NCBI GenBank assembly: GCA_902799385.1
Contig: CADCAK010000008.1
Span: 1 to 62,264 of the forward strand
Direction of reading: 5' to 3'
Length of the DNA: 62,264 bases
Source of the DNA: an uncultured bacterium
GTDB taxonomy: Bacteria; Verrucomicrobiota; Kiritimatiellia; RFP12; UBA1067
The notes beneath the pieces were generated by a model. It was not told where the DNA came from, searched no databases, and saw only the letters and a list, made by a program, of their open reading frames with translations. The position numbers were made by a program, and so were the translations under genes. Positions 40,936 through 50,341 of the stretch are shown here, piece by piece; position 1 is the first letter of the stretch; each line of letters begins with the position of its first letter.

Positions 40936-41006
40936 TTAGCGAATGAATAACATCGTGCGCATCGGCTTGACGGAGAGGACGATTTCGCCGTCAACAACCG
41001 AGACTA
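40936..41006 (-). pseudogene. Remnant C-terminus of a surface-protein gene, abutting ilvN
   Basis: In a different frame from ilvN, the sequence just past its stop reads RVVSVVDGEIVLSVKPMRT then MLFIR and stop. This resembles the ends of the surface proteins at 56464 (VKDGKLFLTIVSPGTIFLIM) and 62129 (NDIVLSVSSVGLMFFVK). It is followed by the same palindromic repeat as at 56402. About 24 codons remain; the rest of the gene is gone. Confidence 0.5.
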
Positions 41007-41270
41007 CCCTTTGCGCCTTCCAGTGCCGAAGCGGCGCGAAGTGACTTCGATCACGTTGACCTGGTTGCGGAGCTGCAAGATGATCTGCTCGACGACACGC
41101 GCGGTGCCGAGAACGTCGATCTTCATGCGGGACACCGTGCCGTCCTCGGTTGGCCCGACGTCGAGGGTCTGGATGTTGTAGCCGCGCCCGGAGATTAGGC
41201 CGACGATCCTTGCAAGGACGCCAGGCTTGTTCTCGACATAGCAGTTGAGACGGTGGATTTCCTCTTTCAT
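41004..41270 (-). CDS. ilvN: Acetolactate synthase small subunit, ACT domain only
   Basis: An 88-residue regulatory subunit of acetohydroxyacid synthase. LNCYVENKPGVLARIVGLIS (about residues 9-28) and SGRGYNIQTLDVGPTEDG form the ACT domain that binds the feedback inhibitor valine. The usual C-terminal domain (total about 160 residues) is missing and the protein ends in an atypical RRFGTGRRKG. Short IlvM-like forms do exist, but the abrupt end coincides with the surface-gene remnant. ATGA overlap with ilvB. Confidence 0.85.
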   Translation of the reverse strand: MKEEIHRLNCYVENKPGVLARIVGLISGRGYNIQTLDVGPTEDGTVSRMKIDVLGTARVVEQIILQLRNQVNVIEVTSRRFGTGRRKG

Positions 41271-42898
41271 GCCTCGGCCTCCTTCTCGACAACGACCTCG
41301 ACAAGCATCGGCGACTTGGACCTAACCGCCCTCGCTATCGCCGCGTCGAGCTTGCTACCGTCGGTCACGCGAACGCCGCGCAGTCCATACGCCGCCGCGA
41401 GCTTCACGAAGTCGGGAGAGCGAAGGTCCGTCGCAAAGTAGTTGCCGCCGCACAGATGCCGCTGCATCTGGCGGACGAGCCCGAGCGAGCCGTTGGAAAA
41501 GACTATGAAAACGACAGGTAACCTGAGCTCCGAGGCGACCATGAGCTCCTCGGCGGTCATCTGCGCGCCGCCGTCGCCAAGGAAGGCGACGACCTTGCCG
41601 TCGACGCCCGCAAGCGCGGCGCCGATTGCGGCGGGGATGCCGAAGCCCATCGCGCCCATGCCGCCAGAGGCTATGAAGTGGCGCGGCTGCGTGTGGCGGA
41701 AGCGCTTCGCCGCCCAAAGCTGGTGCTGGCCGACATCGGTGACGACGACCGCCTTCCCCTTCGTCGCGGCATATACCGACTCGACGACGGTCTGCGGCAT
41801 GATGACGCCCTTGTGCAGGGGCTTGAGCCCCTCGGTGCGCGGCCTGCGGCGGGCGTCGATGGACGCAAGCCAGTCGTCGTGCGACGACGGGGCTATCCGC
41901 GAATCGACCGTCATTAGGAGCTCCTTCACGTCTGCGAGGATGCCAAGGTCGACGGTGACGTTCTTGTTTATCGACGCGGGGTCGCAGTCCACATGGACGA
42001 TCTTTGCGCGGCGGGCGAACTTCGACGCACTCCTGCCCGTGACGCGGTCGTTGAAGCGCACGCCGAGCGCAAGGAGGAGGTCTGCCTCGGCAATCGCGGC
42101 ATTCGCCGCGAACTCGCCGTGGAGCCCCGCGAGGCCGAGCGCGAGAGGGTCGGTCTCGTCAAACGAGCCGATGCCCATCAAAGTCGTGGCGACAGGAATC
42201 CCCGCCTTGTGCGCGAGCGCGGCGACATCCTTCGACGCGCCTGACGCGATGACGCCGCCGCCCGCGAGGATCACGGGGCGCTTCGCGCCGTTTATCAGCT
42301 TCGCGAGACGGCTCACCTGCGATGCTGTCGCGGACACCTCGGGATGGTAGGCCCTCAGGAAAACGCGCTCGGGATAGGTAGCCGAGGTGAGCGCCTGCTG
42401 GCAGTCGCGCGGAATGTCCATGACCACCGGGCCCGGCTTGCCGTGGGTCGCGATGTAGAACGCCTGGGCGACCGTCTCGGGTATCTCGTCGGCGGAATGG
42501 ACGAGGAAGTTGTGCTTCGAGACGGCGCGCGTGAGGCCTGTCGTGTCGGCCTCCTGAAACGCGTCGGTGCCTATCTGGTCGAGCGGCACCTGGCCGCAGA
42601 CGAGCACCATCGGGACGCCGTCCATGTTCGCGGCGCCGAGGCCGGTGATCGTGTTCGTGAGCCCGGGGCCGCTCGTCACGACGACGACGGCAGGCCGTCC
42701 GCTCGCGCGGGCATAGCCGTCGGCCATGTGGACGCAGCCCTGCTCGTGGCGGCCGAGCACGAACCTGAACGGCGCGCGGGAAAGCTCGTCGAAGACGTCT
42801 ACGACGTTGCCGCCCGGATACCCGAAGACGATCTCCGCCCCGGCCTTGCCCAGGGCGTCGACCAGGGCCCGTGCGCCCGTTATCGGCTTTTTCTTCAT
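41267..42898 (-). CDS. ilvB: Acetolactate synthase large subunit
   Basis: A 543-residue TPP- and FAD-dependent acetohydroxyacid synthase, the first common step of valine, leucine and isoleucine synthesis. GAEIVFGYPGGNVVDVFDEL and LGRHEQGCVHMADGYARASG (Glu for TPP activation) mark the N-terminal domain. PVVMDIPRDCQQ is the central-domain start, and GDGGAQMTAEELMVASE ending in FSNGSLGLV is the TPP/magnesium motif. Overlaps ilvN by ATGA; 14 bp after the glutamine synthetase gene, so nitrogen assimilation and branched-chain synthesis share a transcript here. Confidence 0.95.
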   Translation of the reverse strand: MKKKPITGARALVDALGKAGAEIVFGYPGGNVVDVFDELSRAPFRFVLGRHEQGCVHMADGYARASGRPAVVVVTSGPGLTNTITGLGAANMDGVPMVLVCGQVPLDQIGTDAFQEADTTGLTRAVSKHNFLVHSADEIPETVAQAFYIATHGKPGPVVMDIPRDCQQALTSATYPERVFLRAYHPEVSATASQVSRLAKLINGAKRPVILAGGGVIASGASKDVAALAHKAGIPVATTLMGIGSFDETDPLALGLAGLHGEFAANAAIAEADLLLALGVRFNDRVTGRSASKFARRAKIVHVDCDPASINKNVTVDLGILADVKELLMTVDSRIAPSSHDDWLASIDARRRPRTEGLKPLHKGVIMPQTVVESVYAATKGKAVVVTDVGQHQLWAAKRFRHTQPRHFIASGGMGAMGFGIPAAIGAALAGVDGKVVAFLGDGGAQMTAEELMVASELRLPVVFIVFSNGSLGLVRQMQRHLCGGNYFATDLRSPDFVKLAAAYGLRGVRVTDGSKLDAAIARAVRSKSPMLVEVVVEKEAEA

Positions 42899-42912
42899 CG
42901 CGTGCGCAGCCT

Positions 42913-44985
42913 TCAGTGGACGAAAAGTATCTCGCGGTACTTGGGGAGTGGCCAGCGAGAATCATCGACGAGCCCCTCAAGCCTGTCCACGGTGCGGCGA
43001 AGGTCGCCCATCGCCTTGAGCTGCGCGTCGGAGCGCCCGCGCGCAAGCGCCTTTTCGAGGCGGTCGCACTTTACATGCAAGTCGTCGAGGCCGGCGCCGA
43101 GCTTGGTCGAAAGCGCCGTAAGCCCGCGAACGCCGTACTTGAGCCCATCGGCCTTCGCCTGGCCAAGCGCGGCGGCGAGCCGCGAGAACTCGTCGGCCAC
43201 GACGGGGCGCACCATCGAGCGCGCGATTTCGAGCGCGACCGACGCCTCGATGCGGACGCGGCGCAGGTAGTCCTCACGCCCTATCTCCCAGCGCGAGAGC
43301 ATTTCGGTCATAGAGAGGACGCCGTACTTCTCGAAAAGCGCGATGTTCGCGGGATCCTTCAGCGGCTCGAGCGCGGCGGGCGTGTCGCGCAGGTTGGGAA
43401 GCCCCCTTCTCGCGGCCTCCCTCGCCCAGTCCGCAGAATACCCGTCGCCCGAGAACACGACGCGCCTGTGCGCCTTGACGAGACGGCGCAAAAGCTTCTG
43501 GAGATTCTCGTTGAAGTCGCCGTCCATCGCCTCGAGCTTGTCGCATATCGCGTCAACCGACTCCGCGACGATGGTGTTGAGCACCATCTGGCTCTGTGCG
43601 CAGTTCTGCGACGAGCCGGGCGCGCGGAACTCGAACTTGTTGCCCGTGAACGCGAAGGGCGACGTGCGGTTGCGGTCGGTCGTATCCTTCGGCAAGGCGG
43701 GCAGCGTGTCCACGCCGACGCGGAGCTTGCCGCCCTTCCCGCCGCGACGCATGCGCGGCGTGCCGCTCTCTATCGAGTCGAGGACGGCGTTCAGCTCGTC
43801 GCCGAGGAATATCGAGATTATCGCTGGCGGCGCCTCGTTCGCGCCGAGCCGGTGGTCGTTGCCGGCGCCGGCCGTGGACATGCGAAGGATGTCCGCGTGC
43901 TTGTCGATTGCGCGAATGACGGCAAGGAGCACCGTGAGGAAGATCGCGTTCTCGCGCGGGTCCGCGCCGGGGGTGAGTAGGTTGCGCCCGCCGTAGGAAA
44001 CGGACCAGTTGCAGTGCTTGCCCGACCCGTTGACGCCGTCGAACGGCTTTTCGTGCAGAAGGCACACGAGCCCGTTGCTCTCGGCCGTCTGGCGGAGGAC
44101 TTCCATGACAAGCATGTTGTGGTCGACGGCGAGGTTCAGGTCCTCGAACATCGGCGCGAGCTCGAACTGCGCGGGCGCTACTTCGTTGTGGCGCGTCTTC
44201 GCGGGGATGCCGAGCTGCCAGAGGCGCCTCTCGACCTCGCTCATGAACTTGAGGACACGCGGCTTTATCGCGCCGAAGTAGTGGTCTTCGAGCTGCTGGT
44301 GCTTCGCCGGCGCCGCGCCGAACACCGTGCGGCCGGTCTGCAGAAGATCGGGGCGGCGCAGGTAGAAGCGCCTGTCGACGAGGAAGTATTCCTGCTCGGC
44401 ACCAAGCGTCACCTCGACATGCGCCTTCGGCTGGGAGAACTTCGCCATCAGCCTCTCCATCGCGCGGGCGAGCGCCTGCACCGAGCGGAGAAGCGGGGTC
44501 TTCATGTCGAGCGTGTCGCCCGTGAACGAGCAGAACGCCGTCGGTATGCACAAGGTCGCCCCGTTCTCGTGGCGCTTCACGAAAGCGGGGGAAGTCGGGT
44601 CCCACGCCGTGTAGCCGCGCGCCTCGAATGTTGACCTAAGCCCGCCGGACGGGAAGGAGCTCGCGTCGGCCTCGCCGCCGATGAGGTTCCTGCCCGAGAA
44701 CCTCTGCACCGCCTGCGCGGGGCCGGTCGGCTCAAGGAAGGCGTCGTGCTTCTCGGCCGTGCCGCCGGTGAGGGGCTGGAACCAGTGCGTGAAGTGGGTC
44801 GCGCCCTTCCCGACCGCCCATTCCTTCATGCCCGCCGCCACGGCGTCGGCTATGGACGGGTCGAGAGGCTTGCCGCCCTGCATTGTCGCAAGCAGCTTCG
44901 CCGCGACCGACTTGGGCAGGAACGCCCGTATCGCCCGCTCTGAAAACACGTCTTCGCCATATTCCCTCATCGCTGTGTCCTTCAT
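42913..44985 (-). CDS. glnN: Glutamine synthetase type III
   Basis: A 690-residue GSIII enzyme (glutamate + ammonia + ATP to glutamine), the large form common in Bacteroidetes-like and PVC bacteria. The ATG at 44985 is chosen for GAGGAG seven bases upstream. THFTHWFQPLTGGTAEKHDAF, GLRSTFEARGYTAWDPTSPAF, TLGAEQEYFLVD (catalytic Glu) and AGNDHRLGANEAPPAIISIF are diagnostic. KPFDGVNGSGKHCNWS covers the substrate site. It lies 4 bp after DUF4340 and 14 bp before ilvB. Confidence 0.95.
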   Translation of the reverse strand: MKDTAMREYGEDVFSERAIRAFLPKSVAAKLLATMQGGKPLDPSIADAVAAGMKEWAVGKGATHFTHWFQPLTGGTAEKHDAFLEPTGPAQAVQRFSGRNLIGGEADASSFPSGGLRSTFEARGYTAWDPTSPAFVKRHENGATLCIPTAFCSFTGDTLDMKTPLLRSVQALARAMERLMAKFSQPKAHVEVTLGAEQEYFLVDRRFYLRRPDLLQTGRTVFGAAPAKHQQLEDHYFGAIKPRVLKFMSEVERRLWQLGIPAKTRHNEVAPAQFELAPMFEDLNLAVDHNMLVMEVLRQTAESNGLVCLLHEKPFDGVNGSGKHCNWSVSYGGRNLLTPGADPRENAIFLTVLLAVIRAIDKHADILRMSTAGAGNDHRLGANEAPPAIISIFLGDELNAVLDSIESGTPRMRRGGKGGKLRVGVDTLPALPKDTTDRNRTSPFAFTGNKFEFRAPGSSQNCAQSQMVLNTIVAESVDAICDKLEAMDGDFNENLQKLLRRLVKAHRRVVFSGDGYSADWAREAARRGLPNLRDTPAALEPLKDPANIALFEKYGVLSMTEMLSRWEIGREDYLRRVRIEASVALEIARSMVRPVVADEFSRLAAALGQAKADGLKYGVRGLTALSTKLGAGLDDLHVKCDRLEKALARGRSDAQLKAMGDLRRTVDRLEGLVDDSRWPLPKYREILFVH

Positions 44986-44989
44986 CGCT

Positions 44990-46678
44990 TTACTCCTCGA
45001 CAATGTCGGCGGAAAGGTCGCAGACCGCCGATTCTGGCAGAACGAATACCGCGTCCGACGCGCCTACGGTCGCGAAGCAGCCGCCGTCGGTCTCGTCGCC
45101 CACGAGGATGTTCCGCCTTATCGCGTCCTCGCGCTCGAGGTCTATCGCCACGGTAAGCCTCGGCTTGTCCAGCCCGTAGCCACCAAGCTCGTCCGCCGAC
45201 ACTTTGAGCTTCACGATCCTGCCGGCGTCGAGCGGGTTCACCACGCCGAGGACGCGCGCGACGCCGGCCTCGGAAACGGTGCCCGAAACAGGCGACGCCT
45301 CGACGCTCCACGCGCGGCGGTCGCGGTCGTAGACGACGGACTTTGTCCCGTTCGTGTCCGTGCCGGTGACGGAAAGCCGCCTGACCGACGCTGGGTCGAT
45401 CTTCAGTATCTCCAGGCTGCGGAAGTCCTCAAGGCGGAACTGCGGGCCAAGCGACGCGCGCGCCACGCGCACCTTGCGCTCGTCGGACGAGACCGACACC
45501 TCGACGCCGTCTTCGTCCACGTCGCCGCCGCGAAGCGCAAGCACCTTAGCAAGGAGCGACTCAACCGCCGTGAGCGACGCCGCCGCCGAGACGGGGGCAT
45601 CCATGCGCCACGAGCCGTCGTCCTTCTTGGCGAGCATGCACGCGACCCCGCCGTCCACGACGGACAGCCCCGTGACCTGCGACGGCTCGTACGGGAAGAT
45701 GCGCGTGTCGGCGAACGCGGAGCCGTCGAGCGAGGCCATGTCCTTCAGCGCCCCGTCCACCGTGACTATCGCGGAGCCGTTGTGGACGAGCGCGTAGACG
45801 CGCCCTTCGCCGGCGTCCGAGCCAAATGAAATGCGCCTGTCGGCGCCGTCCGGCCCCTTGAATGTCAGCGTTACGGCGCTCTCGGCGCCGAGCCCATACC
45901 CAGCGAGAAGCGCACTCGAAGCCTCGGCGACCTCGTTGGAGCCACCCACGGGCCAGACGAAATCGACGGCGCTCGCCGACATCACATCGGAAAGGAGCTT
46001 CCTTATCTTCGTCGCCGACGCGGGGCCCTCGGCGGGCTGCACCATCGTCCACGCGTCGCCGTCGCGCCTGAAGCGCATGAACTCGCCGGTGCCGCGCTTC
46101 ACGTCAAACGAAGCGACCGACTCCTCGCCGGAGGCGAACAGCTTGCGGCTGCGGAAGCCCGACGCCGGGACATCGACTGCGGCAAGCGTGTTCGACGGAA
46201 CAACGAACACCGCGCGGACGCCCTCTATCGCCGCGTACACGCCCGACGCCGACGGCGTCGCGATGCCGAAGGATATCGAAGTCTCAGAGTCAAGCGCCCT
46301 GACGCGCACGGCGAGGCGGGGATTCTCGAGGCCGAAGTCGGCGCGGGTCCGGCCGAGCTTCAGCAGCTCCTGGTCGCCGAGGGAGTCGTCAACCGGCGCA
46401 TACGCGAGCGCATCGAGCAGCTTCAGCACAACGGACTCGTCCACGCTGCCGGCGAACGGCTCGACGAGGCGCCAGCTGCCCGTGTGCGTAAGGACCGACT
46501 CGACCACTCCGTTGCGCGATATCTCGACGAGGGACACGGTGTCGTCGGGGACCGGGAGCAACGTCGAACGGGGGACGATCGCGGTTTCGCGCGAGGCGTC
46601 GAGCGACAGCAGGAAGTTCGCTCCGGCGAGCGCCGCCACGCCGACAACCAGCCAGAAGATTATGCGCATGTTCTTCAT
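44990..46678 (-). CDS. DUF4340 protein of the GldG-type ABC system
   Basis: A 562-residue protein with one N-terminal membrane helix (MRIIFWLVVGVAALAGANFL) and a long exported beta-rich region made of repeated units, e.g. FGLENPRLAVRVRALDSETS and YGLDKPRLTVAIDLERED. The LGLE-P-ltl pattern is typical of DUF4340 proteins, which sit next to GldG-type ABC transporter subunits in many Gram-negative bacteria. The function is unknown; a periplasmic partner of the transporter is likely. ATGA overlap with the permease-GldG gene. Confidence 0.8.
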   Translation of the reverse strand: MKNMRIIFWLVVGVAALAGANFLLSLDASRETAIVPRSTLLPVPDDTVSLVEISRNGVVESVLTHTGSWRLVEPFAGSVDESVVLKLLDALAYAPVDDSLGDQELLKLGRTRADFGLENPRLAVRVRALDSETSISFGIATPSASGVYAAIEGVRAVFVVPSNTLAAVDVPASGFRSRKLFASGEESVASFDVKRGTGEFMRFRRDGDAWTMVQPAEGPASATKIRKLLSDVMSASAVDFVWPVGGSNEVAEASSALLAGYGLGAESAVTLTFKGPDGADRRISFGSDAGEGRVYALVHNGSAIVTVDGALKDMASLDGSAFADTRIFPYEPSQVTGLSVVDGGVACMLAKKDDGSWRMDAPVSAAASLTAVESLLAKVLALRGGDVDEDGVEVSVSSDERKVRVARASLGPQFRLEDFRSLEILKIDPASVRRLSVTGTDTNGTKSVVYDRDRRAWSVEASPVSGTVSEAGVARVLGVVNPLDAGRIVKLKVSADELGGYGLDKPRLTVAIDLEREDAIRRNILVGDETDGGCFATVGASDAVFVLPESAVCDLSADIVEE

Positions 46679-48741
46679 CGCCGGAACCTCCTTCTGGCGG
46701 CAACGGCAAGCAGGAAGAGGAACACCCCGGATGGCACGGCGCCCGCGAGGATCACGGCGAAGCGGACACGCCCCGCGCGGTCGAGCCCTGTGGAAAGCGC
46801 ATTGGCCCCCGCGCCGCTCGCCACGGACGCATCGGTTCCCGAGAGGTAGGCGACGCAGTTGAGGAAGAAGTCGCGGTTAGCGTTCGCGCGCGCGGCGAGC
46901 TGCCCGTTCATGGCAAAGCCGGCGTCGCCTATCGCGACTATGCGCATCGGGCGTATCGAAAGGTCGGCCCCCGCGCCCGCGCCGCGCTCGACGGTCGCCG
47001 CGACCACCGCAGTCCCCGCCTTGGCAAGCGGCGTGAACTCTATGCGGTCGGCACCGCCGCCGGTCTCGGCGGCCGCGGACGGCATGAAGCCGATAGGACG
47101 CTCCAGCACGATGCGCGAGCCCTGGAGCGGCTTCGAAATGGCGTGCTCCGAGAACTCGCCTACGATGACATCGGTCGAAGACAGCGTCTTCGCGCCTGCG
47201 GTCGAGACCTGCGACGGCCTGAGCCCCCAGCCAGGGAGCAGCGACGCGACGCCGCCCGAGTCGGCCGCCGCGAGCAGGACGAGCATGCGCCCGCCGGCGC
47301 GGAGATACGAGTCGATTCGGCCCGCCTCGGCGCGCGAGAAGTCCTCCTTCGCCCCGGCGACGACTATGAGCGCGCAGTCGGACGGTATCTGGGCGTCGCC
47401 GGCGAGGTCAATCGGCATGTTCCTGTAGCCCTCGCGCGCGAGGTCGCGGGCTATGTCGCTCATTCCGAAGGCGCCGTAGTCGTCGTTCGCCGTCTCGCCG
47501 TGCCCGACGGTCCAGTACACGTTGCGGCGCTGAGGGGGCATGGTGAGGCTCTGTATGGACGACGCGCATATCCTCTCGCCGCATCCGTCCGCGAGCGGCA
47601 GCACGACGTTGCGGCGGCCCTTCTCGAAGACAAGGCTCCCCTCCGAGGCGCCGAGGCGCACAAGCCTTTCGGCGGAACCGAGGTCCCAGAGGGGATCTAC
47701 GAAGACGAGGCCGATCCTGAGCCCGCCGAGCGACGCCGACTCGCGCTGGAGCCTGCGCAGGAAGTGCCCTATCGGGCGGAACCGCACATCCTTCCGCGAG
47801 AGGAAGCACGTCACCGTCATTTCGCCGTGCGCCTCGGCGAGAATGCCGCGCGTCCTCGCGGAGAACTCGGTTTCGACATTCCCGACCGGCAGGTCCATCT
47901 TCGTGTCGAGGCGGTTCACGAGCTCGACGGCAAGGCCGGAGAAAACGCCGGCGAGGGTGATTGCAAAGACGGTGGAAAGCCGCAGCGAACGCCCCCCGCG
48001 GCCGCCCAATCGGCACATTGCGACGTTCTTGGTGGCGGCAAGGAGGAAGAACGACGACAGTATCAGGTACGAGAGCACGATGCCGGACGAAAAGAGCCCC
48101 GACGACATGTCAACGACATGCGCGTCCAAAAGCATCTCGCCGAACGCGGGCCTGCCAAGCGGCGCCCAGGCGAGAAGCGCGGCCCATCCGCCGCGCGGAA
48201 TGCCTATCAGGAGGAGAAGCGACGCACACGCGGCGGCGGCGGCATGGCGGAACACCGAGCTCATGGCGACGGACACCGCGCACCAGAGGACGCCCTGGAG
48301 CATGAGCGCGAGGAACGCGGGGCAGAAGCCGAGCACGCCGATTCCGGCGAGCGCGGACGGCGCGTAGATGCGCAGCGCGACCACGGTAGACGCGAACGAC
48401 AGGAACGTCGCGAACATGAGCATCGTGAACACGCCGAGGAACTTCCCGAGCGTGAACTCGCGCTCCCTCACCGGCACCGTCAGCAAAAGCTCCATGCGCC
48501 CCGACTGCAGCTCGTCGCTCCACACGTCCATCGCGAGAAGCGCCGCGAGCGCAGGCAGGAAAGGCGCGACGCCCATCGCCCAGACTGACGCGACGGAAAG
48601 GCCAGACCCCTCGGCCGCATCGAGGCGGAAAGCGAAAAGCGCCGCAGAGGCCGCGAGAAACGCGCCGACCGCGAACGCAGTCGAGTATAGGCTCCGTGCG
48701 CGGCCCACGGTGCGGTTCCACGTCACGCGAACGGGGCTCAT
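46675..48741 (-). CDS. ABC-2 permease fused to a GldG-type domain
   Basis: A 688-residue fusion. The ATG at 48741 overlaps the ATPase gene by ATGA. Residues 1-250 are an ABC-2 type permease with six helices (LYSTAFAVGAFLAASAALFA, FTLGKFLGVFTMLMFATFLS and GVLGFCPAFLALML). Another helix (STVFAITLAGVFSGLAVEL) leads into the exported GldG-type domain (ARTRGILAEAHGEMTVTCFL, YWTVGHGETANDDYGAFGMS, LREGGRML-like YLRAGGRMLVLL). A C-terminal helix ends the protein. In gliding bacteria GldF and GldG are separate proteins; here they are joined. Substrate unknown. Confidence 0.82.
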   Translation of the reverse strand: MSPVRVTWNRTVGRARSLYSTAFAVGAFLAASAALFAFRLDAAEGSGLSVASVWAMGVAPFLPALAALLAMDVWSDELQSGRMELLLTVPVREREFTLGKFLGVFTMLMFATFLSFASTVVALRIYAPSALAGIGVLGFCPAFLALMLQGVLWCAVSVAMSSVFRHAAAAACASLLLLIGIPRGGWAALLAWAPLGRPAFGEMLLDAHVVDMSSGLFSSGIVLSYLILSSFFLLAATKNVAMCRLGGRGGRSLRLSTVFAITLAGVFSGLAVELVNRLDTKMDLPVGNVETEFSARTRGILAEAHGEMTVTCFLSRKDVRFRPIGHFLRRLQRESASLGGLRIGLVFVDPLWDLGSAERLVRLGASEGSLVFEKGRRNVVLPLADGCGERICASSIQSLTMPPQRRNVYWTVGHGETANDDYGAFGMSDIARDLAREGYRNMPIDLAGDAQIPSDCALIVVAGAKEDFSRAEAGRIDSYLRAGGRMLVLLAAADSGGVASLLPGWGLRPSQVSTAGAKTLSSTDVIVGEFSEHAISKPLQGSRIVLERPIGFMPSAAAETGGGADRIEFTPLAKAGTAVVAATVERGAGAGADLSIRPMRIVAIGDAGFAMNGQLAARANANRDFFLNCVAYLSGTDASVASGAGANALSTGLDRAGRVRFAVILAGAVPSGVFLFLLAVAARRRFRR

Positions 48742-49448
48742 GCGGCGCCCCCCTTGAGGGCGGCGGAAAGCCGCCCGAGGACGACCGCCCTGTCTACGCC
48801 CGCCGTGGAAACCGAAGCGGAGATAACGCCGTCCCTGAGCACGAAGAAGCGCGTCGCCCATTTTGCGAGGTCGTCAAGCTCGTGCCCGGTCGCTATTACG
48901 GACGAAAACGCGGCAGCCGCGGACAGCACCGGCCCTGCGCAGTCGCGCATCTCGCCGTCGAGCCCCGAGAGGAAGTCGTCGAGAAGGAGGACGCGGGGCC
49001 GCAGGAGAAGCGCGTCGGCGAGCGCCACGCGCTTCTTGAGCCCCGCCGAGAGGCTGCCTATCGGCGAACGCAGGAAGTCGGACACCCTGCACATCTCGCA
49101 GGCCTCATCAACGCGGCGGCGTATGCGCTTCACGGGCTCGCCCTTCAGGGCGGCGCGGTAGTTGAGGTACTCCTTGACCGTCATGTCCTCGTAGAGCGCG
49201 ACGCGCTCGGGCATGTAGCCGAGCTGCCTGCGGTAGCGAAGCGGCCTCGCAAGCGCGTTCTGCCCGTCCACCATAACTGCGCCCGAGTCCGGGGCGGCAA
49301 GAGTCGCAAGCACCTTCAGAAGAGTGGTCTTGCCCGCCCCGTTTGCGCCGACGACGCACACGACCTCGCCGGGGGAGACGACGAACGACACATCCCGGAG
49401 GACAGGCTTCCTCCGGTAGGTGAACGCGATGTTTCGCACTTCGAACAT
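48738..49448 (-). CDS. ABC transporter ATP-binding protein (GldA-like)
   Basis: A 236-residue ABC ATPase. The ATG at 49448 gives MFEVRNIAFTYRRKPVLRDV. Walker A is GANGAGKT (about residues 38-45), signature LSAGLKKRVALADALL, Walker B VLLLDDFLSGLD; the catalytic Glu after the Walker B Asp is Asp here, which usually slows hydrolysis. GHELDDLAKWATRFFVL contains the H-loop. It energises the permease-GldG encoded next. The promoter box at 49459-49467 overlaps the end of the fumarase gene and leaves almost no leader. Confidence 0.9.
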   Translation of the reverse strand: MFEVRNIAFTYRRKPVLRDVSFVVSPGEVVCVVGANGAGKTTLLKVLATLAAPDSGAVMVDGQNALARPLRYRRQLGYMPERVALYEDMTVKEYLNYRAALKGEPVKRIRRRVDEACEMCRVSDFLRSPIGSLSAGLKKRVALADALLLRPRVLLLDDFLSGLDGEMRDCAGPVLSAAAAFSSVIATGHELDDLAKWATRFFVLRDGVISASVSTAGVDRAVVLGRLSAALKGGAA

Positions 49449-49458
49449 TGTCCGTCGT

Positions 49459-49467
49459 ATTATACCA
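49459..49467 (-). promoter_or_regulatory. Extended -10 box TGGTATAAT inside the end of the fumarase gene
   Basis: ATTTTGGTATAAT encodes the last codons (Ile-Leu-Val-stop) of the fumarase alpha gene and at the same time forms a perfect extended -10 for the ABC operon, 10 bp before its ATG. Confidence 0.6.
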
Positions 49468-50320
49468 AAATTGTGGCGGGGACGACACGGACTTCTCCGC
49501 GACGGCACGCCCAGCACATGTAGGCGATGGTCACGAAGAAGCTCGCCGGAACGCGCGGGCGCGACGCGATCCTGACGCCGAGAAGCGTCGTCTTCCCTCC
49601 AAGGCCCATCGGGCCTATGCCGAGGGAGTTGGCGTCCTTGAGGATTCGCCTCTCAAGCCGCCTGAGCGTCGGGTCCGCAGACTCGCCTGCCGCGCAAAGC
49701 GGGCGGAGAAGCTGCTCCTTCGCGACTTCATACGCCGTCGCGCGGTCGCCGCCGATGCAGACGCCGAGGATCCCCGGCGCGCAGCCAAAGCCCTGCGCCT
49801 TGCGCACCGCGTCGAGAATGCATTTCCTCACGCCCGCAAGATCGCGCCCCGCGCCAAGCGCGGAGTCCGGCAGCGAATACTGGCGCGACATGTTCTCGCT
49901 GCCGCCGCCCTTCATGAGAAGGGTCGCGAACCCCGGCTTCTGCCAGTCCACGTAGTGGATCACGGGAGCCCCGTCCGCGCAGTTGTCGTCGTAGGATGCG
50001 CCCGTCACGGAGTCGATGCAATTCTTGCGCAGATGCCCTCTCGCGGTCGCGAGCGCGACCGCCTTCTTGACGACTGCGGGCGAGACCCTGCGGCGAAGCG
50101 ACGCGTCAACGTAGAAAGCGAGAGTGCCGGTATCTTGGCAAAGCGGCGAGCCGAGCTTCCGCGCGAGATGCACGTTGTCGAGTATCGTCCCGAGGACGAC
50201 TGACGCGGACGACCCGCGCGCCTCGCCGCGAAAGGCCCTAGCTATCGCCGCTTCCACGTCGGGTGGAAGCGACGAGCTTGTGTCGCGTATAAGTCCGGCA
50301 AGATTCTCGACAATGCTCAT
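49460..50320 (-). CDS. Class I fumarase / tartrate dehydratase alpha subunit
   Basis: A 286-residue Fe-S hydro-lyase alpha subunit (fumarate to malate, or tartrate dehydration). The three cluster cysteines are in SPLCQDTGTLAFYV, GFGCAPGILGVCIGGDR and MCWACRR. KGGGSENMSRQYSLPDSA and GPMGLGGKTTLLGVRI are typical alpha blocks. Two-subunit class I enzymes need a beta subunit, normally encoded next door; none is adjacent. It starts 21 bp after pgk and may be co-transcribed with it. Fumarase is the more likely activity in central metabolism. Confidence 0.9.
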   Translation of the reverse strand: MSIVENLAGLIRDTSSSLPPDVEAAIARAFRGEARGSSASVVLGTILDNVHLARKLGSPLCQDTGTLAFYVDASLRRRVSPAVVKKAVALATARGHLRKNCIDSVTGASYDDNCADGAPVIHYVDWQKPGFATLLMKGGGSENMSRQYSLPDSALGAGRDLAGVRKCILDAVRKAQGFGCAPGILGVCIGGDRATAYEVAKEQLLRPLCAAGESADPTLRRLERRILKDANSLGIGPMGLGGKTTLLGVRIASRPRVPASFFVTIAYMCWACRRGEVRVVPATILV

Positions 50321-50341
50321 GCCGTGAATTATGGCGCGATG

